Assembly: GCA_017470995.1 (NCBI GenBank)
Contig: JAFUXI010000013.1
Coordinates: 1-61,248 of the forward strand
DNA length: 61,248 nucleotides
Source: Spirochaetales bacterium
Lineage (GTDB): Bacteria; Spirochaetota; Spirochaetia; Sphaerochaetales; Sphaerochaetaceae
Direction of reading: 5' to 3'
Below the pieces are notes generated by a model. It searched no databases. It was not told the origin of the DNA and saw only the letters and a program-made list of their open reading frames with translations. Positions 52,381 through 61,138 of the stretch are shown here, piece after piece. Made by a program: the position numbers and the translations under genes. The number at the start of each line of letters is the position of its first letter. The first letter of the stretch is position 1.

Positions 52381-53976
52381 ATGACCAAATACATCTTCGT
52401 GACAGGCGGTGTCGTTTCCGGACTCGGAAAAGGAATAACCGCAGCAAGCATCGGAAGACTGCTCAAGGCCCGCGGGCTGAAGGTCGCATCTCAGAAACTA
52501 GATCCGTATATCAACGTCGACCCGGGAACAATGAGCCCCTACCAGCATGGAGAGGTCTATGTCACTGAAGACGGGGCAGAGACTGACTTGGATCTGGGAC
52601 ACTACGAAAGGTTCATAGACGAGGATCTCAACAAGTTCTCGAACCTGACCACAGGCAAGGTCTATTCCAACGTAATCAACCGTGAACGCCAAGGCGGATA
52701 CTTAGGCTCAACTGTTCAAACAATACCCCACATAACCAATGAGATTAAAAATTTTATCTATAACGTCGGAAAAGAAACCAATGCAGATGTAGTAATCACT
52801 GAGATCGGTGGAACCATCGGAGACATCGAGGGTCAGCCCTTCATAGAGGCCATCAGACAGGTCGGCCTGGAGGTCGGACGCGAGAACGCCATCTATGTAC
52901 ACGTGACGCTGGTGCCGTACCTGAAAGCCAGCGGCGAGCATAAATCCAAGCCCACCCAGCACAGCGTCAAGGAGCTTCAGGGCATGGGTATCAACCCCAA
53001 CATCATCATACTGAGGGTGGACGAGAAGATAACCGACCAAAGCATCTTCTCCAAGATAGCCCACTTCTGCAACGTGAAGGACGACTGCGTCATCGAGAAC
53101 CTGACGCTTCCAAGCCTCTACGAGGCGCCTCTGATGCTTGAAAGCTCCAATCTCTCCGCCATCGTATGCAGGGAGCTTCAGATCGATGCCCCCGAGCCCG
53201 ACCTTTCCGAGTGGCAGGACCTGGTAAAGCGCATCAGACATCAGAGCAGGACGGTCCGTATTGCCCTGGTGGGAAAGTATGTCCAACTTCATGATGCCTA
53301 TCTCTCGGTTGTGGAGGCTCTGCATCATGCAGGCTATGCCTTGGATTGCAAGGTGGAGATCGAATGGATAGATTCCGAGACCATCACGAAGGAGAACGTA
53401 GGGGAGAAGTTCTCCGGCGTCACCGGAATCATCGTGCCGGGAGGCTTCGGAAACCGGGGCATTGAAGGAATGGTCCTCAGCGCCGAATATGCACGGACAC
53501 ACCATGTGCCGTATTTCGGGATCTGTCTGGGCATGCAGACTGCCGTCATCGAATATGCACGTGATGTTGCAGCCCTTAAGCGGGCCAATTCACGCGAGTT
53601 CGATTCCGATACCCCGTATCCGGTAATCGACTTCATGCCCGGTCAGTATGACGAGATAGACAAGGGCGGAACTCTGCGTCTCGGAAAGTATCCGTGCATT
53701 CTCAGTGAGGGGACTGTCATCCGTAGGCTTTACAAGAAAGAGGAAATCAGCGAGCGTCATCGCCACAGATATGAAGTGAATAATGATTTCCGCGATGACC
53801 TGCAGAAATCCGGGCTTTGCCTTTCGGGTCTTTCTCCGGACGGAAGGCTCGTAGAGACCGTCGAGATTCCGGGCGAGGAGTTCTTTGTCGGCGTGCAGTT
53901 CCATCCCGAGTTCAAGAGCCGTCCGAACAGGCCGCATCCGCTCTTTCTGGGTTTCGTAAAGGCTTCGATGGGCTGA
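52381..53976 (+). CDS. pyrG: CTP synthase
   Basis: 531 residues. The synthetase domain starts '[19 protein letters not shown]' (P-loop-like) and includes '[19 protein letters not shown]' and '[14 protein letters not shown]'. The class I glutamine amidotransferase domain from about residue 300 has the oxyanion region '[14 protein letters not shown]', nucleophile '[10 protein letters not shown]' (Cys) and the His/Glu pair in '[13 protein letters not shown]'. It makes CTP from UTP, ATP and glutamine. Preceded by a leader hairpin overlapping its SD, it is probably regulated by pyrimidine supply. Confidence 0.97.
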   Translation: MTKYIFVTGGVVSGLGKGITAASIGRLLKARGLKVASQKLDPYINVDPGTMSPYQHGEVYVTEDGAETDLDLGHYERFIDEDLNKFSNLTTGKVYSNVINRERQGGYLGSTVQTIPHITNEIKNFIYNVGKETNADVVITEIGGTIGDIEGQPFIEAIRQVGLEVGRENAIYVHVTLVPYLKASGEHKSKPTQHSVKELQGMGINPNIIILRVDEKITDQSIFSKIAHFCNVKDDCVIENLTLPSLYEAPLMLESSNLSAIVCRELQIDAPEPDLSEWQDLVKRIRHQSRTVRIALVGKYVQLHDAYLSVVEALHHAGYALDCKVEIEWIDSETITKENVGEKFSGVTGIIVPGGFGNRGIEGMVLSAEYARTHHVPYFGICLGMQTAVIEYARDVAALKRANSREFDSDTPYPVIDFMPGQYDEIDKGGTLRLGKYPCILSEGTVIRRLYKKEEISERHRHRYEVNNDFRDDLQKSGLCLSGLSPDGRLVETVEIPGEEFFVGVQFHPEFKSRPNRPHPLFLGFVKASMG

Positions 53977-54017
53977 AAACAGAAGAAAAAACAGCGTTGA
54001 GCTCTTTCTCTGCCATT

Positions 54018-55265
54018 TTATTGAGCATTCCTGCTCTGCAAGCCGGGATAATCCTTTCTGTCAAAGGCGGCCATGACAGCGACTATCAGAATCTCTGCAA
54101 CGCCTATCCCGATTACGGTCGTCCACGCAGTCGGAGAACCGGCTTTGTCATAAATCCATCCCACGGCAAGCTGGATTGCGGAACTGCTCAGGCCGCATAC
54201 TACATTCATGACCGCTATTATCCTGCCTCTGTGCGAAGCGGGGATTCGTCTGGTCAGGAAAGGCGAGGAGGAGAGTGTGTTGAATATTTCTCCGAACGTG
54301 AAGACCGTAATTGCCACGAAGCACATGATCGGCTGCCTTATGAAGAGCAGGAACAGAAGGTAGCCTGCCAGAATCAGGCCTTCTCCGATGAGCATCTTCC
54401 CGCTTTCCCTGATTTTTCTGAAAAGCCTTGTAATCAGAGCCGTGCATGTCACGACCACTATGCAGTTCGTGCTGGACATTGATCCGAAAAGCACCGATCC
54501 CCGCTCTGCATAGGTTATTCCCATATCCAGAGGCATCAGGTAACTGTACATGGAATAGACGCCGTTCGACAGTGCCGCAGCTATGATGAACAGCAGTACC
54601 ACACGGCTGTGGCCAATATAGGACAAGGCCGATACCTTCGAGTCCAGGTCGGCCTCGTAGCCGGAAGCAGGACTGTCGTCCGTTTCCCTGTGAACATCCC
54701 TGATTCTGAAAAATATCAGGATCGTGCTCAGTGCAATCGAGATTCCGTTGATCAGGAAAGCCAGATTCAGGTGATTCTCGAACAGAAATCCTGCAAGGGT
54801 GGGAGACAGGACCAGCCCGAGGTTGGTTCCCAGATAGCTCAGAGAATATGCCCGTTCACGGTCTTTGGAAGTTGAGAAGTCGGCAACCAAGGCATCGTAG
54901 CTTGGCCATTCGATGGTCTGAAACAGCGATGCAACCGCAAAAATAGCAATTGAAGTGATTGTAACGGGCACGATTGCACAATAGATGAAGCTTGCAATCG
55001 ATACAAGGTCGCATACGACTATGATGTTCTTCTTGTTCAGCTTGTCGGCAAGCTTTCCGCCTATGAGCGAGACAGGAAGATTGACAAGGCTGAAGATGAC
55101 CATACAGGCTGCGATAACCGTGGCATTCAGGCCCAGCTTTCGGTTGAGAATCAGCGTGAACATTGGCCAGATCATGGCGCCCATATTGGTCATGATCCTT
55201 CCTATGAACAGTATGTAGAGTTCTTTCCTGAGACCTTTGTACTGGCTGAACAATCCCACCTTCAT
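54018..55265 (-). CDS. MFS transporter
   Basis: 415 residues with about 12 hydrophobic helices. The loop after TM2 reads 'SLIGGKLADKLNKKNIIVVC', a variant of the MFS G-x-x-x-D-x-x-x-R/K motif. A charged central loop ('RIRDVHRETDDSPASGYEAD') separates the two halves. Substrate cannot be assigned. It is the intact relative of the pseudogene at 42.9 kb, which makes the latter's deletions easy to define. No SD is obvious before its ATG. It is convergent with pyrG and apparently monocistronic. Confidence 0.85.
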   Translation of the reverse strand: MKVGLFSQYKGLRKELYILFIGRIMTNMGAMIWPMFTLILNRKLGLNATVIAACMVIFSLVNLPVSLIGGKLADKLNKKNIIVVCDLVSIASFIYCAIVPVTITSIAIFAVASLFQTIEWPSYDALVADFSTSKDRERAYSLSYLGTNLGLVLSPTLAGFLFENHLNLAFLINGISIALSTILIFFRIRDVHRETDDSPASGYEADLDSKVSALSYIGHSRVVLLFIIAAALSNGVYSMYSYLMPLDMGITYAERGSVLFGSMSSTNCIVVVTCTALITRLFRKIRESGKMLIGEGLILAGYLLFLLFIRQPIMCFVAITVFTFGEIFNTLSSSPFLTRRIPASHRGRIIAVMNVVCGLSSSAIQLAVGWIYDKAGSPTAWTTVIGIGVAEILIVAVMAAFDRKDYPGLQSRNAQ

Positions 55266-55317
55266 GCTGGCAACTATATATCAAAACAGAGGTGCATTGC
55301 AAAGCGGACCATATGTG

Positions 55318-57789
55318 TTATTGCTGACAGTATTCGGATTCACTTTTTTCACGCAGTGAATAGTCTTTGTCCTCATCCAGGATCTGGATCATGATTCTTG
55401 CAAACCGGGGATCGAACTGGGTCCTGATTCCCATTTCCAATTCCCTTCGGACCTTCTTCTGCGGCAGGACATCGCGGTAGCTGCGTCTGCTTGTCATTGC
55501 ATCGTAGGCATCGGCAACGGCAATGATCCTGGCTTCCTCGGGTATGTCGGTACCCGCCAGGCCATCGGGATAGCCTTTGCCGTCATAGCGCTCATGATGC
55601 CATCTGGCGCCTATGGTGAGTTTGGGTCTTTCCTTGATGCTCTCAAGAATCTCGTTGCCTATGATGGGGTGCTTTCTGATCATGGCCTGCTCTTCATCGG
55701 TAAGCTCAGTGGGTTTGTTGATAACCATATCAGGCACTCCGATCTTCCCGACATCGTGCAGTAGTCCCATCATGTAGATTTCGTTCTGCTGTTCCTTGGA
55801 GTATCCGGATCGGGCAGCAATCATCTTCGAATACTCTGCGACGCGTGAGGAATGGCCGTTGGTGTAGTTGTCCTTTGCATCTATGGCGGTAGCAAGCGCC
55901 TTGACGACCTGGATATTCATCTGCTCGACTTTCTTTCCGTAGATCTGCTCGTTCTTGTATCCGACGTAGTAGAAGAAAGAAATCAGACAGAAGGTAATCA
56001 GCGATACCATTATGTTGACTGCAAGGCCGGAGTAGGAATCCTCGAACAGTTCCGAGTTTCCTATCAGGATGACTGCATACCACTGGTTCATGACCGGTGC
56101 GATGAAGAGTGTGCATTTCTCATCATCTACCATTGCGGTTGTTCTTCCGCTTCCCGTACTCAGTATGATGTCCAGCAGTTCCTGGCCGTAGATATCGGTT
56201 ATGTTCCTGCCGTCGTAGGAATCGTCCTTGTGGGCAACTACGAAGCCATCCGAATTGACAACCATTCCATAGCCTTTTCCTGCAATCTCCACCGCCTGGG
56301 TGACGTCCTTGATGTGATTGACGATTACATCGAGGGCAACCACATTCATTGCAGTGTTGGAGCCTTCAGAGATGCTCCTTGCAATGGTTGTGACCACGGA
56401 ACCGGTCTGTACATCCAGATAGGGCGAAACAATCACGACTTCACCGTCTGCAAACACTGCAGCCTGATACCACTCCCTGACTGTAGGATCATATCCTTCG
56501 GGCGGTACCCAGCCCAGACCGTCCAGATATTCACCGTTGATGTAGGCATAGAGTCCGGTGAAGTTCTCATCGAACTGGGAGGTCTGGCGTGCAGTCTGGT
56601 CCATGAGGTACCAGCGGATTTCCTGTGTGGGTCTGCCGTTGGTTTCCATGAGGTCTACGCTGTCGGATGCGACGCGCAGCGTTGCTACCGCCTTGGTCAG
56701 GTAGTTCTCGAGCTCCGTGGCCGTTGTCTTTACCTCTTCATCGCCATCCTCATAGACGCTTACGACCGATGTCCTGTAAAGGACTACACCGTTGTAGATC
56801 ACGGCAAAAACCATCAGAACCAGCGTAACGATGATGATGAATGCAAAATAATGTTGCCCATGCGCCCCTTTGAAGTTCTTTCGGACTTTCTCCATGATTT
56901 TGTGATAACGGGTTGTCAGCACATGGAACATAACCAGGAACAGAACGATCAGTATTGCAGACAATGCAAGCAGGACTGTGATGAGATTGTCCTCGGTTCG
57001 GAAGAATCCGGTGCCGGAAGACATTGAATTCTTAATTCCGTAGGCCGTGAAGAAACCTGCTGCACAGATTCCCACCGTGAAGAGGGAAACAGCTGCCTGA
57101 ACCAGAGCCTGGAATCTCAACTCGATTGCGCTCTTGGTGTCCATAACCGATTCTTCAGTTCCGAAGCTCCTGCCTGCGGCATGGGCAAGGAATATGCAGA
57201 TCAGGGAACCTGCAATCGAGAGATAGTTGTACGGATTTACAACCGGGCTGCTCCAGTCGAAGCATGATGCTGTCCACATTCCATATTGGATGAACAGGAA
57301 AACCAGAACCAGCGTGGAGAAATAGGGGAAAGAGCGGAACTTTTCCCGGTTGGTCACATAGTACATGATTTCCTGCAGGCAGAAGACCATGGTGAGGGTG
57401 GTGATTCCTACTTCCCAGAGATTGTTCAGAACACCGCCGAAGCTTATGTAGAGAACAAACTGAGGGACGTTTGTTATAAAGGGCAGAAGGATTACCGGAT
57501 GGAAATACTTTCTGGACTCCCGATTTCTCAGGAAGAACACTGTGACAAGCAGGACCAGATATCCGATGTTCCACCCGAGGTAGGCCATGAACATCGATAT
57601 ATCAGGGTAGTCGTGCATTACCAGCTCATATACCGTCCAATAGTATTCGCTGAAGAAGTTTGCAAGGAAGAAAACGGTGAGATACTTATACCAGCTCTTC
57701 GGGGACTCGATGTATTTGAACGCACAGATGAGAAGACCGACGATTGTGCAGAGCAGAGACGCTATACTCTCAACGCTTTCAAACGACAT
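55318..57789 (-). CDS. membrane sensor with Cache-like domain and HD-GYP phosphodiesterase output
   Basis: 823 residues. The N-terminus has about seven membrane helices (about 1-220), then two or three more between 230 and 330. A periplasmic dCache-like domain spans about 340-590 ('GYDPTVREWYQAAVFADGEV', 'VSPYLDVQTGSVV'), followed by a final membrane helix near 600. The C-terminal HD-GYP domain has 'NYTNGHSSRVAEYSKMIA', 'MGLLHDVGKIGVPD', 'RKHPIIGNEIL' and 'HHERYDGKGYPDGLAG', all intact, so c-di-GMP hydrolysis is expected. The unusual feature is the multi-helix N-terminal module in front of the Cache sensor. Confidence 0.9.
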   Translation of the reverse strand: MSFESVESIASLLCTIVGLLICAFKYIESPKSWYKYLTVFFLANFFSEYYWTVYELVMHDYPDISMFMAYLGWNIGYLVLLVTVFFLRNRESRKYFHPVILLPFITNVPQFVLYISFGGVLNNLWEVGITTLTMVFCLQEIMYYVTNREKFRSFPYFSTLVLVFLFIQYGMWTASCFDWSSPVVNPYNYLSIAGSLICIFLAHAAGRSFGTEESVMDTKSAIELRFQALVQAAVSLFTVGICAAGFFTAYGIKNSMSSGTGFFRTEDNLITVLLALSAILIVLFLVMFHVLTTRYHKIMEKVRKNFKGAHGQHYFAFIIIVTLVLMVFAVIYNGVVLYRTSVVSVYEDGDEEVKTTATELENYLTKAVATLRVASDSVDLMETNGRPTQEIRWYLMDQTARQTSQFDENFTGLYAYINGEYLDGLGWVPPEGYDPTVREWYQAAVFADGEVVIVSPYLDVQTGSVVTTIARSISEGSNTAMNVVALDVIVNHIKDVTQAVEIAGKGYGMVVNSDGFVVAHKDDSYDGRNITDIYGQELLDIILSTGSGRTTAMVDDEKCTLFIAPVMNQWYAVILIGNSELFEDSYSGLAVNIMVSLITFCLISFFYYVGYKNEQIYGKKVEQMNIQVVKALATAIDAKDNYTNGHSSRVAEYSKMIAARSGYSKEQQNEIYMMGLLHDVGKIGVPDMVINKPTELTDEEQAMIRKHPIIGNEILESIKERPKLTIGARWHHERYDGKGYPDGLAGTDIPEEARIIAVADAYDAMTSRRSYRDVLPQKKVRRELEMGIRTQFDPRFARIMIQILDEDKDYSLREKSESEYCQQ

Positions 57790-57948
57790 ATGCCTTAACC
57801 CTTGTTTAACCCGTGCAAAGTATAAAGCATATGAATACGGTTTCCAATAGCTTTCGTCCGATGATGTTTTCCATTACTATGAAAATAAAAATATATCTTT
57901 ACTTCACAGCCTCAAATACCGCAATAATAAAACAACGGAGGAGAGCCA

Positions 57949-58743
57949 ATGAGAAAAGTTCTTTCTATTCTGCTCATATTATTCATGATCTTTGCATTCG
58001 TTGCCTGTGATTCCGAAGTGGAAAAAACACCTGAAGGCCCATCTGGCGGTCAAAGCGAACCTGTGCAGACAAATTATACAGTCGGTGCTGTAGGACCTGC
58101 AGGCGGATATATTTTCTATGACAAGGGCAATGATGAAGGTGGCTGGAGATATCTTGAGGCTGCTCCTGCAGACCTGAGAGTCATCAACGGTGTTCCGACA
58201 GTTGATGCGACATCGGATATATATAAAAACGCCGCACCAGAAGACCAGTATGTCATTTTCGGTTATTACAGAACCACTCCCACAGGCGATGATGTGTTCC
58301 TCAACGGAACAACAACCTATAATGCTGAAAACTGTACGAAAACCGCAGTCGGAACAGGTAAGGCCAATACGCAGCTCATGATTACTGTTATGGGTGCTAC
58401 TGCATATGTGCATCCATCATACGCTAGCGCTGATAAGAAAGAAATCAAATCTGCAGAGTATGCAGCGAAACTGGTTGATCAGCTGACATACACCGTCAAC
58501 GACAAGACGTTCGACGACTGGTTCATTCCGAGTTTTGGCGAAGTGCAGCTGATTTATCAGAACCTTTACCTGAACAGCCTGGGCGGGTTCGGGGCATTTG
58601 GATATGCTTCCTCCAGTGAGAACGACAAAGAATATCAGGCCCATGGAACACAAACGATGCTTATATGGTCATTCTCTAATAACGATTGGGATGTCGTATT
58701 CAGGGGCAATGCTGCTAGGGTTCGCCCTGTCAGGGCTTTCTGA
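57949..58743 (+). CDS. lipoprotein with Fib_succ/DUF1566-like domain
   Basis: 264 residues. Lipoprotein signal 'LILFMIFAFVACDSE' (lipobox VAC). The mature protein begins 'YTVGAVGPAGGYIFYDKGND' and 'GGWRYLEAAPADL', and later has 'FDDWFIPSFGEVQLIYQNL' and a C-terminal 'GNAARVRPVRAF'. These are hallmarks of the DUF1566/Lcl-like domain found on many surface lipoproteins of spirochaetes and gut bacteria. The domain may bind glycans or matrix, which is inference. GGAGGAGA precedes the ATG and a strong terminator follows. Confidence 0.8.
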   Translation: MRKVLSILLILFMIFAFVACDSEVEKTPEGPSGGQSEPVQTNYTVGAVGPAGGYIFYDKGNDEGGWRYLEAAPADLRVINGVPTVDATSDIYKNAAPEDQYVIFGYYRTTPTGDDVFLNGTTTYNAENCTKTAVGTGKANTQLMITVMGATAYVHPSYASADKKEIKSAEYAAKLVDQLTYTVNDKTFDDWFIPSFGEVQLIYQNLYLNSLGGFGAFGYASSSENDKEYQAHGTQTMLIWSFSNNDWDVVFRGNAARVRPVRAF

Positions 58744-58767
58744 TTACAATCACATCTATACACCAAC

Positions 58768-58793
58768 GGGGCCGCGGTTGCGGCCCCTTTTTT
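58768..58793 (+). terminator. rho-independent terminator of the lipoprotein gene
   Basis: GGGGCCGC (58768-58775), GGTT loop, GCGGCCCC (58780-58787), then TTTTTT. Confidence 0.92.
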
Positions 58794-58861
58794 CTCCGGA
58801 TTCCCAAGCATTATTGAGTTGGATGTGGTTTGTTTACTATTTGAGGGATCAGTTTGGATGA

Positions 58862-58895
58862 AAAAAACGGACTCCGTTGAAAGAGTCCGTTTTTT
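58862..58895. terminator. bidirectional terminator next to the tRNA remnant
   Basis: AAAAACGGACTC (58863-58874) and GAGTCCGTTTTT (58883-58894) form a perfect 12-bp inverted repeat with A/T tails on both strands. It begins right at the 3' end of the tRNA remnant and would terminate its transcript on the minus strand. Confidence 0.85.
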
Positions 58896-58956
58896 GGAGC
58901 TGATCGGGATCGAACCGACTACCTATTGAATGCCATTCAATCGCTCTAGCCAGGTG
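58895..58956 (-). pseudogene. tRNA-Ala(GGC) remnant lacking a functional 5' acceptor strand
   Basis: On the minus strand the 3' part of a tRNA is clear: T-arm GTCGG-TTCGATC-CCGAT, 3' acceptor CAGCTCC plus discriminator A, anticodon arm ATTGA-ATGGCAT-TCAAT with anticodon GGC (58934-58932), and a D-loop with GG and the GAGC strand. The 5' side fails: bases where GGAGCTG should be do not pair with CAGCTCC, and the D-stem has a G-G mismatch. Similarity to a normal tRNA-Ala begins at about tRNA position 12. CCA is not encoded. It is best read as the 3' copy left at one end of an integrated element. Confidence 0.7.
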
Positions 58957-58966
58957 ACCTAATGAG

Positions 58967-59080
58967 CACTATATTTAGTGTCCATATGTTCCATTAGAGT
59001 TCTACCAAACACTATTTAGTCCATATTTTTCCGTATTTTCCACACGATTTTCCAATTTGATGTTACCAGTTTGTTACCAG
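58967..59080. repeat. clustered short repeats beside the tRNA remnant, possible integrase-binding region
   Basis: TGTTACCAG occurs at 59061-59069 and 59072-59080, 11 bp apart. CACTAT-TTAGT-CCATAT occurs with small insertions near 58968-58987 and 59010-59026. CACTATATTTAGTG (from 58968) is itself a palindrome. No gene is seen in 58744-59221 apart from the terminators and tRNA remnant. Short direct repeats beside a tRNA 3' copy resemble the arm sites of tyrosine integrases. Confidence 0.5.
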
Positions 59081-59221
59081 CTAACGACTTTTTGACCCAT
59101 TGTTTTTTTCCTTGAAAAACCACTTTTTTTATGAATTGAGGAGAGACGACTTTATATTATAAGTGTGCGGAACACAAAGAATTATATGTGGATATATGGA
59201 GAATATAATGGATACGCTAAC

Positions 59222-60151
59222 ATGAGCGAAGAGAAGGAATATCGATACATCTCCCTTGATGGCTGCAAGATGATCGGGCAGGGGAAGCATGGACGTGTCT
59301 ATCGCCTGAACGATGAGCAGATCGTGAAGATCTACTATGACGACACGGCACTCGAGTAGATCGAGATTGAGCACAAGAACGGAAAGACGGCATTTGTCCG
59401 TGGTGTTCCGTCCTGCATCACCTTCAACACTGTCAGAACCGACCAGGGCTATGGCATAATCTTCGAGCGTGCCAACGGAATACCGCTGGGTTCCTATATC
59501 GATGAACATCCAGCTGAGCTTGAGGAGCGTGCCTCCCAGTTCGCCGACCTTGCCATCGCTCTGCATACTGCAAAGACGAAGCCGTCTGAGTTCGACTCTG
59601 CCAAGACCTTCTACATTGACAGCTACAGTATGACTGCGGAAAAGTACTTCTCGGAAAGCGAGAAGAACAAGCTGATCCGCATCATCGAGGCCATCCCTGA
59701 CAGGGACACTTTCATTCATAACGATCTGCATACTCAGAATGTCATGATAAACGACAGGAAGGAGCTGATGCTGATAGACATGGCGGAGATAACCTGCGGC
59801 CATCCCATCTTCGATCTGGGTTGCACCTACATGACCATGGTCTTCTCTCCAAAGCTGAACGGCAAGCTTGGTAAAAGCATAACAGGACTCTCCGGAAAGG
59901 ACTCGAAGAGGGTATGGGACCAGATGCTCAGCAGGTATCTCAAGACAAAGGACAGGAAGAGAATCGCTTCTGTGGAACGTCTTTGCAAATATATGAGAAA
60001 CCTTCGTCTTGCAACGCTGATCTCCAGGACAAGCGTATTCCCGGCAATCGCCTTCAGAGTCTGTGCGATGTGGACCAAGTTCTTTGTGATCGCCCACGCT
60101 GAGAACTACATGAAGGCATTTGAGGAAATCGACAGCGTCTTTCATCCGTGA
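59222..60151 (+). pseudogene. APH-like kinase gene interrupted by an in-frame TAG
   Basis: One reading frame runs from about 59222 to the TGA at 60149-60151 with a single TAG at 59357-59359. Before it lies the glycine loop 'MIGQGKHGRVYRL' and 'QIVKIYYDD'; after it 'IIFERANGIPLGSYI', catalytic 'TFIHNDLHTQNVMI' and metal-binding 'LMLIDMAEITCGHP'. Together they make a complete kinase resembling the middle domain of the fusion at 7.3 kb ('ALEDIKHE' there, 'ALE-stop-IEIEH' here). TAG is an ordinary stop in this genome (genes ending at 15362 and 41164), so recoding is unlikely. The C-terminal part from ATG 59630 could be translated but lacks the ATP loop. Confidence 0.8.
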
Positions 60152-60254
60152 GCTCAATCCTGTCTGCGTTTTCTCTATGTCATAAAAAGGTGTCATCAAT
60201 CTGGCTGTAGAAAAAACCGAAAAGTTGTATAATGGTGGAAGTTAGGAGTTGTCT

Positions 60255-61106
60255 ATGGGGAGTAGAGAGAGAATAACAGGTGCTCTTCTGGAGTTGTTGA
60301 AGACCAGAAGACTCAAGAATATAACGATTGATGATATATCCAAGCTTGCAGGCACTGATAGTTCAGAGTTCCATGAGCTTTTCTCAAACAAGGAAAGTAT
60401 CATCAGAGAGCATGTGAAGATTCTCCTAGGTCCTTGGGAAGAGGCGGTGAACCGCTCTGGACTAGGTGTAAAGTCAAATTCATTGAAAATCCTTGTTGAG
60501 CACATGAAAGCCAACAAGGATTTCTACAGTCTTCTGAAGAAGAGGGGTCTGTATCACATTGTCTCTGAGGAGATTTACAGGGTCTGCGGCAAAGCTCCGA
60601 AATATATGATGATAACAATTGCAATGGCATTGAGTGCAACAGCTGCATTGAGTGCCGCGCCAATGGGCAATGTGCAGGAGCAGTCAATCGTTCTGGTCTC
60701 TGTGGTCGATGAGGTTGTTCCCCAGTATGACATCGAGAATGAGGAGACCAAGGTTCGCGGACAATCCATTGTCTACAGTACAGACAGCATAGCAAAAAGT
60801 GATGTCAGCACATCGTTCAACATCATACAGAGCAATGACAGCAACTGCAGAGGTGAGACAGCAATCGTTGTCTCGGCGACTGAACTAACAGCCCAGATTG
60901 ATGGCAAGACCTATACTACAGAGGGGGTTGATATAGTAATGGACGGCATTTCGTTCGGTTCTTCTGCAGACATTACACATTCCTATGACGGCATAGTCAT
61001 GGCTGGATACAATGTGGGCTCTTTCACTGTCAACTGGAAGACCAACGAGAACCTGGTGGATGCTGTCTACCAGGCAAACATCACGCTGTCTTACATTGCT
61101 CTCTGA
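60255..61106 (+). CDS. chimeric protein: TetR-type DNA-binding N-terminus joined to a secreted-protein sequence
   Basis: 283 residues; ATG 60255 has AGGAG at 60244-60248. Residues 1-50 are a TetR helix-turn-helix ('ALLELLKTRRLKNITIDDI', 'FHELFSNKESIIREHVKIL'), continuing with TetR-like helices to about residue 112. Then, in frame, 'YMMITIAMALSATAALSAAP' appears: a typical signal peptide with an Ala-x-Ala cleavage region, followed by a Ser/Thr-rich, beta-strand protein ('SIVLVSVVDEVVPQYDIENE', 'NVGSFTVNWKTNENLVDAVY'). A signal peptide in the middle of a cytoplasmic regulator makes no sense as a designed fusion; it is best explained by a deletion joining two genes. ATG 60606 could still start the secreted half, without a visible SD. 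Confidence 0.7.
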   Translation: MGSRERITGALLELLKTRRLKNITIDDISKLAGTDSSEFHELFSNKESIIREHVKILLGPWEEAVNRSGLGVKSNSLKILVEHMKANKDFYSLLKKRGLYHIVSEEIYRVCGKAPKYMMITIAMALSATAALSAAPMGNVQEQSIVLVSVVDEVVPQYDIENEETKVRGQSIVYSTDSIAKSDVSTSFNIIQSNDSNCRGETAIVVSATELTAQIDGKTYTTEGVDIVMDGISFGSSADITHSYDGIVMAGYNVGSFTVNWKTNENLVDAVYQANITLSYIAL

Positions 61107-61138
61107 AAGACTCTCCTGTAAAGTAATTTGTCCGTTTT

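Noticed and set aside
52708..53505. Long antisense open frame within pyrG, and similar long antisense frames in 5740-6717, 22445-23422, 23289-24332, 35190-36443, 50106-51266 and 55852-57027
   Set aside because: All lie opposite strongly supported genes, have His/Gln/Cys-rich compositions without family motifs and lack ribosome-binding sites; they reflect the coding bias of the real strand.
58895..58975. Functional tRNA-Ala gene
   Set aside because: The 5' acceptor strand does not pair with the 3' strand (at most two of seven pairs) and the D-stem is mismatched.
59357..59359. TAG as a recoded sense codon in the kinase gene
   Set aside because: TAG serves as the ordinary stop of the DlgD-like gene (15360-15362) and the nuclease-like gene (41162-41164); one isolated TAG is more simply a nonsense mutation.
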